Under the pieces are notes generated by a model. It was not told the origin of the DNA. It made no database searches and saw only the letters and a list, made by a program, of their open reading frames with translations. From an uncultured Dialister sp. (lineage in GTDB: Bacteria; Bacillota; Negativicutes; Veillonellales; Dialisteraceae), in NCBI GenBank assembly GCA_900543165.1, contig UQQQ01000012.1, positions 1-40,677 on the forward strand: DNA of 40,677 bases. The letters run 5' to 3'. The position numbers were made by a program, and so were the translations under genes. Below, piece after piece: positions 32,630 to 40,489 of the stretch; within the stretch, counting starts at the first letter, position 1, and each line of letters begins with the position of its first letter.

Positions 32630-33251
32630 TCTTACGCTCTACCTCGTGACTGACCGGCGTATGCCCAAAGAAGGATTTGAAACTGTCGTCGAAGAGGCGA
32701 TCCGGGGCGGCGTGACGCTCGTGCAGCTTCGCGAAAAGGAAGGGGACACGGGCCTGCTCTATGAACGGGCGCGCAGGCTGAAAGAAGTGACGGATCGCTA
32801 TCTTATTCCCCTCATCATTGATGACCGCATCGACATCATGCTGGCGGTGGATGCAGCGGGTGTCCATGTGGGACAGAGTGATATGCCGGCGGCCCTCGCG
32901 AGACGGATGATCGGACCGGATAAGATCTTGGGCGTCTCAGCTGCCAATCTCACCGAGGCGCTGAAGGCAGAAGCAGACGGCGCAGATTACCTCGGCGTTG
33001 GTGCAATGTATCCCACGAAGACGAAGACGGATGCTGACTTCACGACCAGAGAGACGCTGGAGGCGATCAAGCGCAGCGTCCATATCCCCGTCTGCGCCAT
33101 CGGTGGTATCAATGAGAAGACCATCCCTGACTTCAAAGGAAGCGCGATCGACGGCTTCGCCATCGTCTCTGCCATCATGGCGAGCGAAGAGCCAAAGGCA
33201 GCCGCGGAAAAGCTAAAACGGATGATCGGGCAGACGCTTGGGGCAGAATGA
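32616..33251 (+). CDS. thiE: Thiamine-phosphate synthase
   Basis: Joins HMP pyrophosphate with thiazole phosphate to give thiamine phosphate, using the product of ThiM. 211-residue TIM barrel with LYLVTDRRM, TLVQLREKEG, IIDDRIDIMLAVDAAGVHVG, GVSAANL, YLGVGAMYPTKTK and VCAIGGIN, all in the family order. GGAGGG at 32605-32610 lies inside thiM with 5-nt spacing. thiD is not in the window, so HMP phosphate must be supplied elsewhere. Confidence 0.96.
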   Translation: MTSFDLTLYLVTDRRMPKEGFETVVEEAIRGGVTLVQLREKEGDTGLLYERARRLKEVTDRYLIPLIIDDRIDIMLAVDAAGVHVGQSDMPAALARRMIGPDKILGVSAANLTEALKAEADGADYLGVGAMYPTKTKTDADFTTRETLEAIKRSVHIPVCAIGGINEKTIPDFKGSAIDGFAIVSAIMASEEPKAAAEKLKRMIGQTLGAE

Positions 33252-33280
33252 GGTTAGAAATGTGAAATAGGAAATGAAGG

Positions 33281-33313
33281 GCGGCGCGCAATAATGGGAA
33301 GCGCCGCTTTTTT
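33281..33313 (+). terminator. thiE terminator derived from the repeat hairpin
   Basis: GCGGCGC (33281-33287) pairs with GCGCCGC (33301-33307), then six T. Stem and loop (caataatgggaa) match the interspersed block hairpin in reverse orientation. Confidence 0.8.
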
Positions 33314-33556
33314 GTTGGAATGAGTGGCTGGTGACTAGTGACTAGGAGACTAGGAGACTAGATGAAATCAGACTCTCGTACCTCATCTGTCTTTCATACC
33401 GCCAGTGCCCTATCCGCCCCTACGGGCACCTTCCCTTCGAGGGGAAGGCTAAATCGGTACGGCGAAGCCGCCACCTTCATTTCTCATTCGAGCAGAGCTT
33501 CCATCCAGAGTCAAGGGGCGCTCCGCCCACGGGCTAACCCATGATTCTATTTCCTC
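33314..33556. repeat. Repeat mosaic upstream of secG
   Basis: Heptads (GTGACTA GTGACTA GGAGACT) at 33327-33361, CCCCTACGGGCACCTTCCC, GGCGAAGCCGCCACCTTCAT, then the right half of the hairpin block (GGGGCGCTCCGCCC). No gene. Confidence 0.7.
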
Positions 33557-33585
33557 TTGACCTGCACTACAGAGTAGTATAAAAT
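33557..33585 (+). promoter_or_regulatory. secG promoter
   Basis: TTGACC (33557-33562), 17-bp spacer, TAAAAT (33580-33585); TATAAA at 33578 is the alternative. Confidence 0.55.
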
Positions 33586-33659
33586 AAGGTTTGATATTGG
33601 CTTTATATTCGATAGGAAAGGCCGATCTGCCCTTGGGTAGATTCAGAGGAGGATGCAGA

Positions 33660-33896
33660 GTGAAGTATTTTTTGATTGGTTTGACAATGGTTGTTTCCTT
33701 ACTGGTGATCGTAGTCGTCGTAGCTCAGGAATCCAAGCAGGCGGGAATGGGCTCGGCCATCGGCGGCGGCGCGGAAGGCGCTGTGGGCGGCAAAACCAGA
33801 GGTAAGGATGCTGTACTCTCCAAGTTCACGGTGGTATTTGGCATTGTCTTTGCTGTGCTTTGTCTCGTGCTTGGAAGATATATGAATACTTTCTGA
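33660..33896 (+). CDS. secG: Preprotein translocase subunit SecG
   Basis: Small membrane subunit that assists SecYE during protein export. 78 residues with two membrane helices flanking the conserved cytosolic loop: SLLVIVVVVAQESKQAGMG, SAIGGG, then FTVVFGIVFAVLCLVLG. The start is GTG 33660, chosen because GAGGAGG (33646-33652) lies 7 nt upstream; a longer frame open from 33591 has no ribosome site and would add a non-conserved N-terminus. A terminator separates it from rnr, although the secG-rnr-smpB order is the usual Firmicute one. Confidence 0.95.
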   Translation: MKYFLIGLTMVVSLLVIVVVVAQESKQAGMGSAIGGGAEGAVGGKTRGKDAVLSKFTVVFGIVFAVLCLVLGRYMNTF

Positions 33897-33909
33897 TGAA
33901 AAGAAAAGG

Positions 33910-33937
33910 GGCTTGCATAGAAGCAAGCCTTTTTTTA
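33910..33937 (+). terminator. secG terminator
   Basis: GGCTTGC (33910-33916) pairs with GCAAGCC (33923-33929), then eight T. Confidence 0.92.
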
Positions 33938-34033
33938 TTAAGAGGGTGACTAGGGCTTAGTAGCCAGCGATTAGGGCAACCCTGTTTTGCCCGTTGCCAG
34001 CGAGCAGCGGCCAATTCATACAGGAGAACAACA

Positions 34034-36064
34034 ATGGAAGAGAAGAAAACGCTTTTATCTTATAAGCCGGGGACGATCCTGCAGGGCGTATACAAGTCGT
34101 ATGGCCGGTTCGGATTTTTGATCACCGATGACGACCACGAGGATGTGTATATTTCCGACCGCGACCACTTGAATGCGGTGAATAATGATATCGTCGAAGT
34201 GAAGACGATGAAGAGCGAGACGGGCCGCCACAATACGGAGGGCCGTGTCATGAAGGTCTTAGAGCGTGCCAATGATACCTTCGTCTGCACCTATGAGATG
34301 CTGAAGGATGGCGGCGAAGCCGTGCCGATCGATGAGAAGGTGGATATGTACATCGAGATCCCCGAGGGACAGGAAATGGATGCCACCACGGGGGCGCGTG
34401 TCATCGTCGAAGTCACTCGCTGGCCGGGGGAATGGACGGATGCGGAGGGCCGCGTGACGGAAGTCATCGGATACAAAGGCGATAAGGGGCTTGATATAGA
34501 TATCATCGTCGCGCAGCATTGTCTGCCGCATGAATTCTCGGAAAAGGTACTGGATGAGGCGGAAAAACTGCCGCGGGATATTCAGATGGAAAAGGGCCTT
34601 ACCGATTTCAGAAAACTCCCGATCGTCACCATCGACGGGCCTGACTCGAAGGATCTGGATGATGCGGTTTACTGCGAGAAGAAGGCAAACGGGCATTTTG
34701 AGCTGTCTGTCCACATCGCGGATGTGTCGCGCTATGTGACGAAGGGGTCTCTACTTGATGACGAAGCCTATCGCCGCGGCACCAGCGTATACCTAGCGGA
34801 CCGCGTCATCCCGATGCTGCCTTTCCAGCTGTCGAATGATCTCTGCAGCTTAAACCATGACGAAGACCGCTATGCGATGTCCTGCGTGATGGATGTGTCG
34901 CCGGATGGCAAGGTGAAGACCGAGCTGGTCACGCCGTCCATCGTGCGAGTGGCACGCCGCTGCAATTATCCGGAAATCAATAAGGCCTTCCACGAGGGCA
35001 TTATGCCGGAGGATCTTTCCCACTTCATGCCGATGCTCGAAGACCTGAAGGCGTGCGCGGATGCCCTTCGCGCTGACCGCACCCGCCGCGGCGCGCTTGA
35101 CTTCGATTTCCCGGAATATAAAGTCATTCTCGATGAAGAGGGGACACCGCTTCGCATCGAGAAGCGCATCAGAAGTGACGCGGAGAAGATGATCGAAGAT
35201 GCTATGATCGCGGCGAATGAAGCGGTGGCGCGTTTCCTGGAAAAGACTGGACACATATCGATTTACCGCGTGCATGAGCATCCGGATGAGGAGAAACTGA
35301 ATTCCCTGAAGCGTCTCATCGCCATCATGGGACTGAATCTCTCCATCCCGAAGGATCCGGAGCCGAAGGATATCCAGAAGCTCTTGGAAACGGTGAAGGG
35401 AGAAGACATCGAAGCGGTCGTGCAGGTGATGACGCTGCGGAGCCTTCCGCAGGCCTGCTACAGCACGGAAAATGCCGGACACTTCGGGATCGCGAGCGAA
35501 TGCTACACGCACTTCACCTCGCCGATCCGCCGCTATCCGGACCTGATGGTACATCGCCTCATCCGGCAGGCGATTTCTGATGGCCTCTCCAAGGCAGAGC
35601 TCAAGAAACAGACCGAGTTCCTCCTGCGCGCGGCTGACCACTGCTCGGAGACCGAGCAGAATGCGACCGACACCGAGCGTGATGTCGATGACCTCAAGAT
35701 GACAGAGTACATGGTGCCCTTCGTCGGCGAGCCATTCGATGCGCATGTGACCGGGGTCACCCGCTTCGGCGTCTTTGTGGGTCTTGACAATGGCGTAGAA
35801 GGCCTCGTCCACATCGACTCCATGGATGATGACGAATACATGTATCAGGAAGATACGATGACCTTGAAGGGCCGCTTCTCCGGGACGACCTATTCCATGG
35901 GGATGCCCGTCCGCGTGACCCTTGTCAAAGCGGATAAGGAACGCCGCGAAGTTGACTTCATTATGGGCGAGATCCATTCCCCGCTGAATCTGGAAAAGAA
36001 AACCAGAGCATCTGCGAAATCCAGATCACATTCGAAAAAGAAAATGAAGAAGGGGAAGAAGTGA
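34034..36064 (+). CDS. rnr: Ribonuclease R
   Basis: 3'-5' exoribonuclease that degrades structured RNA and, with tmRNA-SmpB, faulty mRNAs. 676 residues: cold-shock domain near the N-terminus (LQGVYKSYGRFGFLI), a second OB domain, the RNB catalytic domain with DGPDSKDLDDAV (the metal-binding Asp cluster), FGIASECYTHFTSPIRRYPD, and a C-terminal S1 domain (GVTRFGVFVGLDNGVEGLVH). It ends in a lysine-rich tail (KKKMKKGKK), as in RNase R of other bacteria. ACAGGAGAAC lies before ATG 34034. Confidence 0.97.
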   Translation: MEEKKTLLSYKPGTILQGVYKSYGRFGFLITDDDHEDVYISDRDHLNAVNNDIVEVKTMKSETGRHNTEGRVMKVLERANDTFVCTYEMLKDGGEAVPIDEKVDMYIEIPEGQEMDATTGARVIVEVTRWPGEWTDAEGRVTEVIGYKGDKGLDIDIIVAQHCLPHEFSEKVLDEAEKLPRDIQMEKGLTDFRKLPIVTIDGPDSKDLDDAVYCEKKANGHFELSVHIADVSRYVTKGSLLDDEAYRRGTSVYLADRVIPMLPFQLSNDLCSLNHDEDRYAMSCVMDVSPDGKVKTELVTPSIVRVARRCNYPEINKAFHEGIMPEDLSHFMPMLEDLKACADALRADRTRRGALDFDFPEYKVILDEEGTPLRIEKRIRSDAEKMIEDAMIAANEAVARFLEKTGHISIYRVHEHPDEEKLNSLKRLIAIMGLNLSIPKDPEPKDIQKLLETVKGEDIEAVVQVMTLRSLPQACYSTENAGHFGIASECYTHFTSPIRRYPDLMVHRLIRQAISDGLSKAELKKQTEFLLRAADHCSETEQNATDTERDVDDLKMTEYMVPFVGEPFDAHVTGVTRFGVFVGLDNGVEGLVHIDSMDDDEYMYQEDTMTLKGRFSGTTYSMGMPVRVTLVKADKERREVDFIMGEIHSPLNLEKKTRASAKSRSHSKKKMKKGKK

Positions 36065-36512
36065 TTGGCGACGAGTAACTGGTAACTGGTGATTAGGGAT
36101 TAGGGATTAGGGATTAGGGATTAGGATATTTCCTTTATAAGCCCGCTTTCCCTCCTTCCTTTGGAAGGAGATGCCCCGAAGGGGCGGAGTGTGCAAGCGA
36201 ACTGGATTTTTAGGAGCAAACCGACGCGAAAATCCAGTGAGACGCTATTTCGAGCAAAGTGAGATGTTGGCTTCGCGAAGCGGGCTTATCACACATCGCG
36301 CGGGCCAACCCCGCCTAGCAGCGCTCGGCTGCCCCTTCCAGAGGAAAGGGCTCGCCGGAAGAGCATCTGGCAAGTCATGTACCACATTGCTTTATACAAA
36401 ACTCACGGCGCTTCCAAATTTGATGCGCCGTACCTTCACTTCTCACTCCTAATTCCTCACTTGAAACTATGTATTGCATGAAAATTGACCAACATCCGTA
36501 AAGGAGAGATAC
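36065..36512. repeat. Repeat mosaic between rnr and smpB with GATTAGG x5
   Basis: Five perfect GATTAGG heptads at 36091-36125, then the CTCCTTCC...GGAAGGAG and CCCCGAAGGGG hairpin block. This is interrupted at about 36190-36265 by an insert with ACTGGATTTT/AAAATCCAGT (36201-36210, 36229-36238). Then a hairpin-block copy with the altered pair ACGGCGC (36405-36411)/GCGCCGT (36425-36431). No gene. Confidence 0.8.
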
Positions 36513-36983
36513 ATGGCCGAGAAAAAAACGGCACCGCCGATTGCGCTCAATCGGCAGGCACATCATAACTATTTCATCCACGAGACGTATGAATGCGGCA
36601 TCGCACTTACCGGCACGGAAGTGAAATCCATCCGCGCGGGCAAGGCGAACCTGCGTGACAGCTTCGCCCGTATCCAAAAGGGCGAAGTCTACCTGTGGAA
36701 TGCACATATCAGCCTCTATGAGCAGGGGAATATTTTCAACCACGACCCGCTTCGCACCAGAAAGCTGCTTCTGCACAAGAAGGAAATCCGAAAGATCGAG
36801 ATGCAGCTGAAGACAAAGGGCTATACCTTGGTCCCGCTCAAGATGTACTTCAAGCACGGCAAAGTCAAAGTGGAGATCGGTGTCGCAACGGGCAAAAAAC
36901 TCTACGATAAGAGAGAGTATATGGCGGCGAAAGCCGCTAAGCGCGATCTGGACAGGCGCATCAAAGAACAAAGGTATGATTGA
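36513..36983 (+). CDS. smpB: SsrA-binding protein SmpB
   Basis: Binds tmRNA and places it in stalled ribosomes. 156 residues with the small oligonucleotide-binding barrel: NRQAHHNYFIHETYECGIAL, TGTEVKSIRAGKANLRDSF, GEVYLWNAHIS, and the basic C-terminal tail KKLYDKREYMAAKAAKRDLD that enters the mRNA channel. AAAGGAGAG precedes ATG 36513. Its RNA partner ssrA is in this window 8 kb away. Confidence 0.97.
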   Translation: MAEKKTAPPIALNRQAHHNYFIHETYECGIALTGTEVKSIRAGKANLRDSFARIQKGEVYLWNAHISLYEQGNIFNHDPLRTRKLLLHKKEIRKIEMQLKTKGYTLVPLKMYFKHGKVKVEIGVATGKKLYDKREYMAAKAAKRDLDRRIKEQRYD

Positions 36984-37560
36984 TTAGTGACTAGGGATTA
37001 GGGATTAGGGATTAGGGATTAGGGATTAGGGTATTCCTTTATAAGCTCGCTCCCTCCTTCCCATGGAAGGAGGTGCCCCGAAGGGGCGGAGGTTGGCTAA
37101 CGAAGCGGGTTTGTCACACATTCATGGAATTACCCCCGTTGAAACCGTGTCAACCTGAACCCCGAACCTTGAAGTTTGAAAGCAGGGATAATTAGTAGCT
37201 AGGGATTAGGGATTGGGTGTGACTGGTGACTGGGTTTCTCTGGTATCGTCATCCCGAGCGCAGTCGAGGGATCTTTCTTGCACTGCGGGAATCAGCGTGC
37301 ATGCGCTGAGGGAAAACGATGTCTTGGTGCTGCCTCACATCAGGCGATGAGCGTTCTGCAATAAAGATGGAGGGCTACGCTCGAAATGACGATGCGCGCG
37401 AAGCGCTATCAAACCTCCGCGACGCTTCTATATTTTATACGTCGCACCACCATTTCTAATTTCTCATTCAATCGAGGTTTTCAAACGTAATCAAGGGGCG
37501 AGCCGCCCCAGGGACTAACCCTGAACCCTTATCATACCATCATTTCAACTAACGACCACA
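36984..37560. repeat. Repeat mosaic between smpB and the lysine-rich gene
   Basis: Five perfect GATTAGG heptads (36996-37030) followed by the uninterrupted version of the block seen after rnr. Then AACCCCGAACCTTGAAG heptads, heptads at 37198-37236, a CGTCATCCCGAGCG inverted-end unit (37248-37395), and a hairpin block with GCGACG (37419-37424)/CGTCGC (37440-37445) and GGGGCG-agc-CGCCCC. No gene. Confidence 0.8.
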
Positions 37561-37578
37561 AAGGGAGAACCATACATT

Positions 37579-38469
37579 ATGGAAGACAAACACAACAAAC
37601 CACGCAAAGATTTCCACAAGAAGGGAAAATTCGGCGGTAAAAAATTTGGTGAAAAGAAATTTGGCGGCCGCGGCAAGAGTTTTGGCAAGGATAAGCCGGA
37701 TTTCAAGAAACGGAAACTGGCTCCCGGTGTCGAATTCGTAGACCGCGAGCTGGGTGTCGGTATCGTGAGAAAGCTGACAGACGAAGGCATCGTCGCTGCT
37801 TTTGGCGATGTGGAAAAGCTCATCCCGAGAAAGAAGCGCGAGGGCGGCTTCAAAAAAGACGGCTTCAAGAAGGATGGACATCGTAAGGATTTCAAAAAAG
37901 ATTTCAAAAAGGAAACCTTCAGCGCGGCGAAGCCGATGGAAAAGAAGGTATTCACCTTCGATGCACCTTTGCCGGATGCAAAGCCGACCGGTTTCAAAAA
38001 GAGAGAAGCGGCTGTCGGTCTGGAGGTCACGGATGAGACGCTCGGTAAGGGCACGATCACCCGCATCACAGAGCGCGGCACGTATGTCACTTATGATGCG
38101 ACAGGCGAGCGCATCCTCTATCCGATGGGACTTCCGTCGAAGCTTTTGAAGACAGCATTCCCGGAAGTGAAGAAGGAAACGAAAAAAGAAGCGCCAAAGG
38201 GAAAGGCGCGCACCTATACCGTGCCGGAAGCCGAAAGGCCGGCTCCGAAGCCGAAGGTGGAAGTCCGTCCGGTCAAAGAAACGCATCGCGGCAATACCCA
38301 CTACATCGAGCTCGGCGTGGGCACGCCTGTCATCTCCTCGGTGTATGGGCAGGGCGTCATCACAGATATTGCAGATGGCAAGCTCATCGTAGACTTTGGA
38401 AATACCGAGCAGTCCTTCTCCTATCCGAAAGCATTCGCGGAAGGACAGATCGAAGTGGTAGAAGACTAG
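37579..38469 (+). CDS. Lysine-rich protein with three small beta-barrel (Tudor-like) repeats
   Basis: Unnamed 296-residue cytosolic protein. Residues 1-46 are Lys/Gly/Phe-rich (GKFGGKKFGEKKFGGRGKSF). Three related 40-residue units follow: about 48-84 (APGVEFVDRELGVGIVRKL), 146-185 (VGLEVTDETLGKGTITRI, ERILYPMGL) and 246-290 (GVGTPVISSVYGQGVITDI, QSFSYPKAF). Each has the pattern G-x-V...G-x-G-x-I/V...V-x-F/Y...YP, like the small barrels in the C-terminus of UvrD/PcrA helicases and CarD-like modules. Between units 1 and 2 lies a GFKKDGFKKDG repeat. Strong positive charge suggests RNA or DNA binding; the place next to rnr-smpB hints at RNA, which is inference. Confidence 0.75.
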   Translation: MEDKHNKPRKDFHKKGKFGGKKFGEKKFGGRGKSFGKDKPDFKKRKLAPGVEFVDRELGVGIVRKLTDEGIVAAFGDVEKLIPRKKREGGFKKDGFKKDGHRKDFKKDFKKETFSAAKPMEKKVFTFDAPLPDAKPTGFKKREAAVGLEVTDETLGKGTITRITERGTYVTYDATGERILYPMGLPSKLLKTAFPEVKKETKKEAPKGKARTYTVPEAERPAPKPKVEVRPVKETHRGNTHYIELGVGTPVISSVYGQGVITDIADGKLIVDFGNTEQSFSYPKAFAEGQIEVVED

Positions 38470-38505
38470 TGACTGGTGACTAGGGATTAGGGATTTACTA
38501 ATCTG
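38466..38505. repeat. Short heptad run after the lysine-rich gene
   Basis: Successive GTGACTG, GTGACTA, GGGATTA, GGGATTT directly after the stop codon. Confidence 0.75.
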
Positions 38506-38526
38506 CTTGCTTGGTTTACAGGACTT

Positions 38527-38570
38527 ACAATCAAAAAGCAGCAGCTCGAAAGCTGCTGCTTTTTGATTGT
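38527..38570. terminator. Bidirectional terminator between convergent genes
   Basis: Perfect 20-bp stem: ACAATCAAAAAGCAGCAGCT (38527-38546) and its inverse at 38551-38570, loop CGAA. A-rich and T-rich flanks allow function for both strands. Confidence 0.95.
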
Positions 38571-38571
38571 C

Positions 38572-39111
38572 TTATTTTTTTGCCTGCTTGATGAAGGCTT
38601 CGTCACGGAGGAATTGCTTCCTCATATCGATCTGGAACTTGACAAGCTGTCCCTCTGCGCGGAATTCGACGCGCTTGATATTGGGAAATTCGGTCAGCGT
38701 ATCGACGGTCATGGCGATGAAGAGAGACTGTCCGGTCTCTCCCTGCAGCTGGTTCAGCTCTTTCGTGAAATTCACGGTGCAGGTGCCGTCTTCGATATGG
38801 ATGCTCTTCAAGCGTGTACCGGCAGGAACGAGGGGATACTTGGACTTTCGATCCGCGCGGAGCATTTCTTCGATGGCGGTCTTCGCGGTGCGGTCAGCAG
38901 CTTTCACTTTGACCGTAGAGGGAAGGATATGGAGGCCGTCTTCTGTGGGCAGGTAGTAGGTGAGGCTGGCTTCTTTTTCTGCGGGGATCTGGCTCGAAGA
39001 AGCGGCGGGCGGTACGACGGTCCCCGCGCTCTGCTTCGTCCCAGCGCCGCCGCAGCCGGAAAGAAGCGCGCCCGTGAGCAGAAGTGCAGCAAGTGGATAT
39101 AATGCTTTCAT
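38572..39111 (-). CDS. GerMN-domain lipoprotein
   Basis: 179 residues. The lipoprotein signal peptide is MKALYPLAALLLTGALLSGC with the lipidated Cys20, so it is a substrate for LspA. The mature part holds a GerMN (sporulation/spore germination) domain, about residues 50-165: SLTYYLPTEDGLHILP, TAIEEMLRADRKS, VPAGTRLKSIHIEDGTCTVN, FTKELNQLQG. In non-sporulating relatives such proteins are linked to the cell envelope. The start at 39111 follows AAGGAG on the minus strand; an in-frame ATG further upstream at 39150 has no support. It lies just downstream of the amidase gene on the same strand. Confidence 0.9.
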   Translation of the reverse strand: MKALYPLAALLLTGALLSGCGGAGTKQSAGTVVPPAASSSQIPAEKEASLTYYLPTEDGLHILPSTVKVKAADRTAKTAIEEMLRADRKSKYPLVPAGTRLKSIHIEDGTCTVNFTKELNQLQGETGQSLFIAMTVDTLTEFPNIKRVEFRAEGQLVKFQIDMRKQFLRDEAFIKQAKK

Positions 39112-39207
39112 ATAGATTCTCCTTAAAGTCCGATACAGGGTGGTCATCATGCCGTTTTCTCAGGCTATCGCTGATTGACCAATCTCTAGTCCCTAGTCAC
39201 CAATTTG

Positions 39208-40356
39208 TTATATAGCGGCGAAGTAATCCACCAGTCCTTTGAAGAGGCTCTTAGCGATACTCTTGGGGCCCCAGTTGGAGGTGAGCATCTGGACGCGGTG
39301 CGGATTGCTGATATAGCCCATTTCCATCAGGACGGAGGGCATCTTGGTATTGACATTCACATAGAGATGTCCGGAGCGGACACCGCGGTCAGGGATGGAG
39401 AGCAGGTTCATAGTGGACTGGTGCAGCATCTGGGCGAGCATCAGGTCCTTTGCGGTCTTGGGGTAGTAGTAGGCGGTGGTACCATCGACAGAGCTATTGG
39501 AGAAGGAGTCGATGTGGATGGAGACGAAGACGTCGGCATTCGCTTGATTTCCGACATCGCAGCGTGCCTGCAGCTCGGGGTCATCGTCCGCCCATGGACC
39601 ATAGACATCCTTGTCGGTGCTGCGGGTCATGACGACCTTCGCGCCGGCAGAGGTGAGCATGTCGCGCAGCGGCAGGGCGATGGAAAGGGTGACATCTTTC
39701 TCGTAGATTTCCTTATTTCCTTTGTGTCCGATGGCACCGACATCCGTGCCGCCGTGGCCGGGGTCGATGCAGATGATCTTGCCCTTGAGTATTTTTCGGG
39801 CGTCGGCAGGTACAGAGACTTTCTGCGGAGGGGCTTCTTTCTCGGCAGCAGGCTTCTTGGCTGCCGGTTTCTTGGTCGTTGCTTTTTCAGCGCTTGCAGC
39901 CGGCTTGGTATAGCTCTTCTTAGCCCCCTGGATCGGGATGTCGATGACGAGGCGGTGCGGCTTTCCGAGCTTCGCATCCGGGCGAAGGGCAAAGACGTGA
40001 ATGTCGTCGATCTTCTGCGGCTTGGTGAGGGCGACATCGATATAGGTGTCACCATCCTTTTCAGAAACGGTGGCGAAATCAATGGCGCGTGGATCCATGT
40101 CATACTGGGACTTGCCGATGCTCTTTTTTGTGTCCTTCAGGATGACTTCGAAGTTTTTTCCGGATGCATCGATAGCGGCTTCCGCTTTGACTGCTTTGCT
40201 GAGGTCAGCCACAATGCGGACGAAGGGGGGATCGCCATCATTTCTGGCAGTCCAGCGAAAATCAGTGATTTCTGCGTCTTGCGCCCATGCTTCGCTTGCT
40301 ACCAAAGGCAGTAGGAGAAGCGAAAGCACAAGCAGGATGAGTTTGAAATATTTCAT
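39208..40356 (-). CDS. N-acetylmuramoyl-L-alanine amidase (AMIN + Amidase_3)
   Basis: Zinc amidase that cuts the bond between MurNAc and L-Ala in peptidoglycan, in the periplasm of a diderm cell. 382 residues: signal peptide with a cut after AWA25, an AMIN localisation domain (about 28-145), a Lys/Ala/Pro linker (about 150-190, KKPAAKKPAA), then Amidase_3. Zinc and catalytic residues are visible: His in IDPGHGGTD, Glu in EIYEKDVTL, His in VSIHIDS and Glu in LMEMGYISN. GAAAGGAT precedes the start. A perfect 20-bp hairpin lies in its leader (40371-40417). Confidence 0.95.
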   Translation of the reverse strand: MKYFKLILLVLSLLLLPLVASEAWAQDAEITDFRWTARNDGDPPFVRIVADLSKAVKAEAAIDASGKNFEVILKDTKKSIGKSQYDMDPRAIDFATVSEKDGDTYIDVALTKPQKIDDIHVFALRPDAKLGKPHRLVIDIPIQGAKKSYTKPAASAEKATTKKPAAKKPAAEKEAPPQKVSVPADARKILKGKIICIDPGHGGTDVGAIGHKGNKEIYEKDVTLSIALPLRDMLTSAGAKVVMTRSTDKDVYGPWADDDPELQARCDVGNQANADVFVSIHIDSFSNSSVDGTTAYYYPKTAKDLMLAQMLHQSTMNLLSIPDRGVRSGHLYVNVNTKMPSVLMEMGYISNPHRVQMLTSNWGPKSIAKSLFKGLVDYFAAI

Positions 40357-40370
40357 AGATATCCTTTCTT

Positions 40371-40417
40371 GGGAAACACTGATTAAATCGAATTCTGCGA
40401 TTTAATCAGTGTTTCCC
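40371..40417. repeat. Perfect hairpin of the AAACACTGATTAAATC family in amidase leader
   Basis: GGGAAACACTGATTAAATCG (40371-40390) and its exact inverse (40398-40417) around a 7-nt loop. The ends match those of the 167-bp element at 11608. It lies about 10 nt upstream of the amidase ribosome site. Confidence 0.9.
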
Positions 40418-40464
40418 TTATACATGTCTTACACGTGTGTAACGATACTCTCTCATATGGTTTT

Positions 40465-40470
40465 ATTATA
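40465..40470 (-). promoter_or_regulatory. Possible -10 box for the amidase gene
   Basis: TATAAT on the minus strand, about 110 bp before the start codon; no convincing -35 box, so tentative. Confidence 0.35.
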
Positions 40471-40489
40471 ACACAGCGAGAAAAGGGGG

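Noticed and set aside
33591..33659. Longer SecG start
   Set aside because: The extra N-terminus is not SecG-like and has no ribosome site, while GTG 33660 has GAGGAGG at ideal spacing.
39205..40314. Long plus-strand open frame opposite the amidase gene
   Set aside because: The minus strand carries clear AMIN and Amidase_3 motifs with signal peptide and ribosome site; the plus frame has none.
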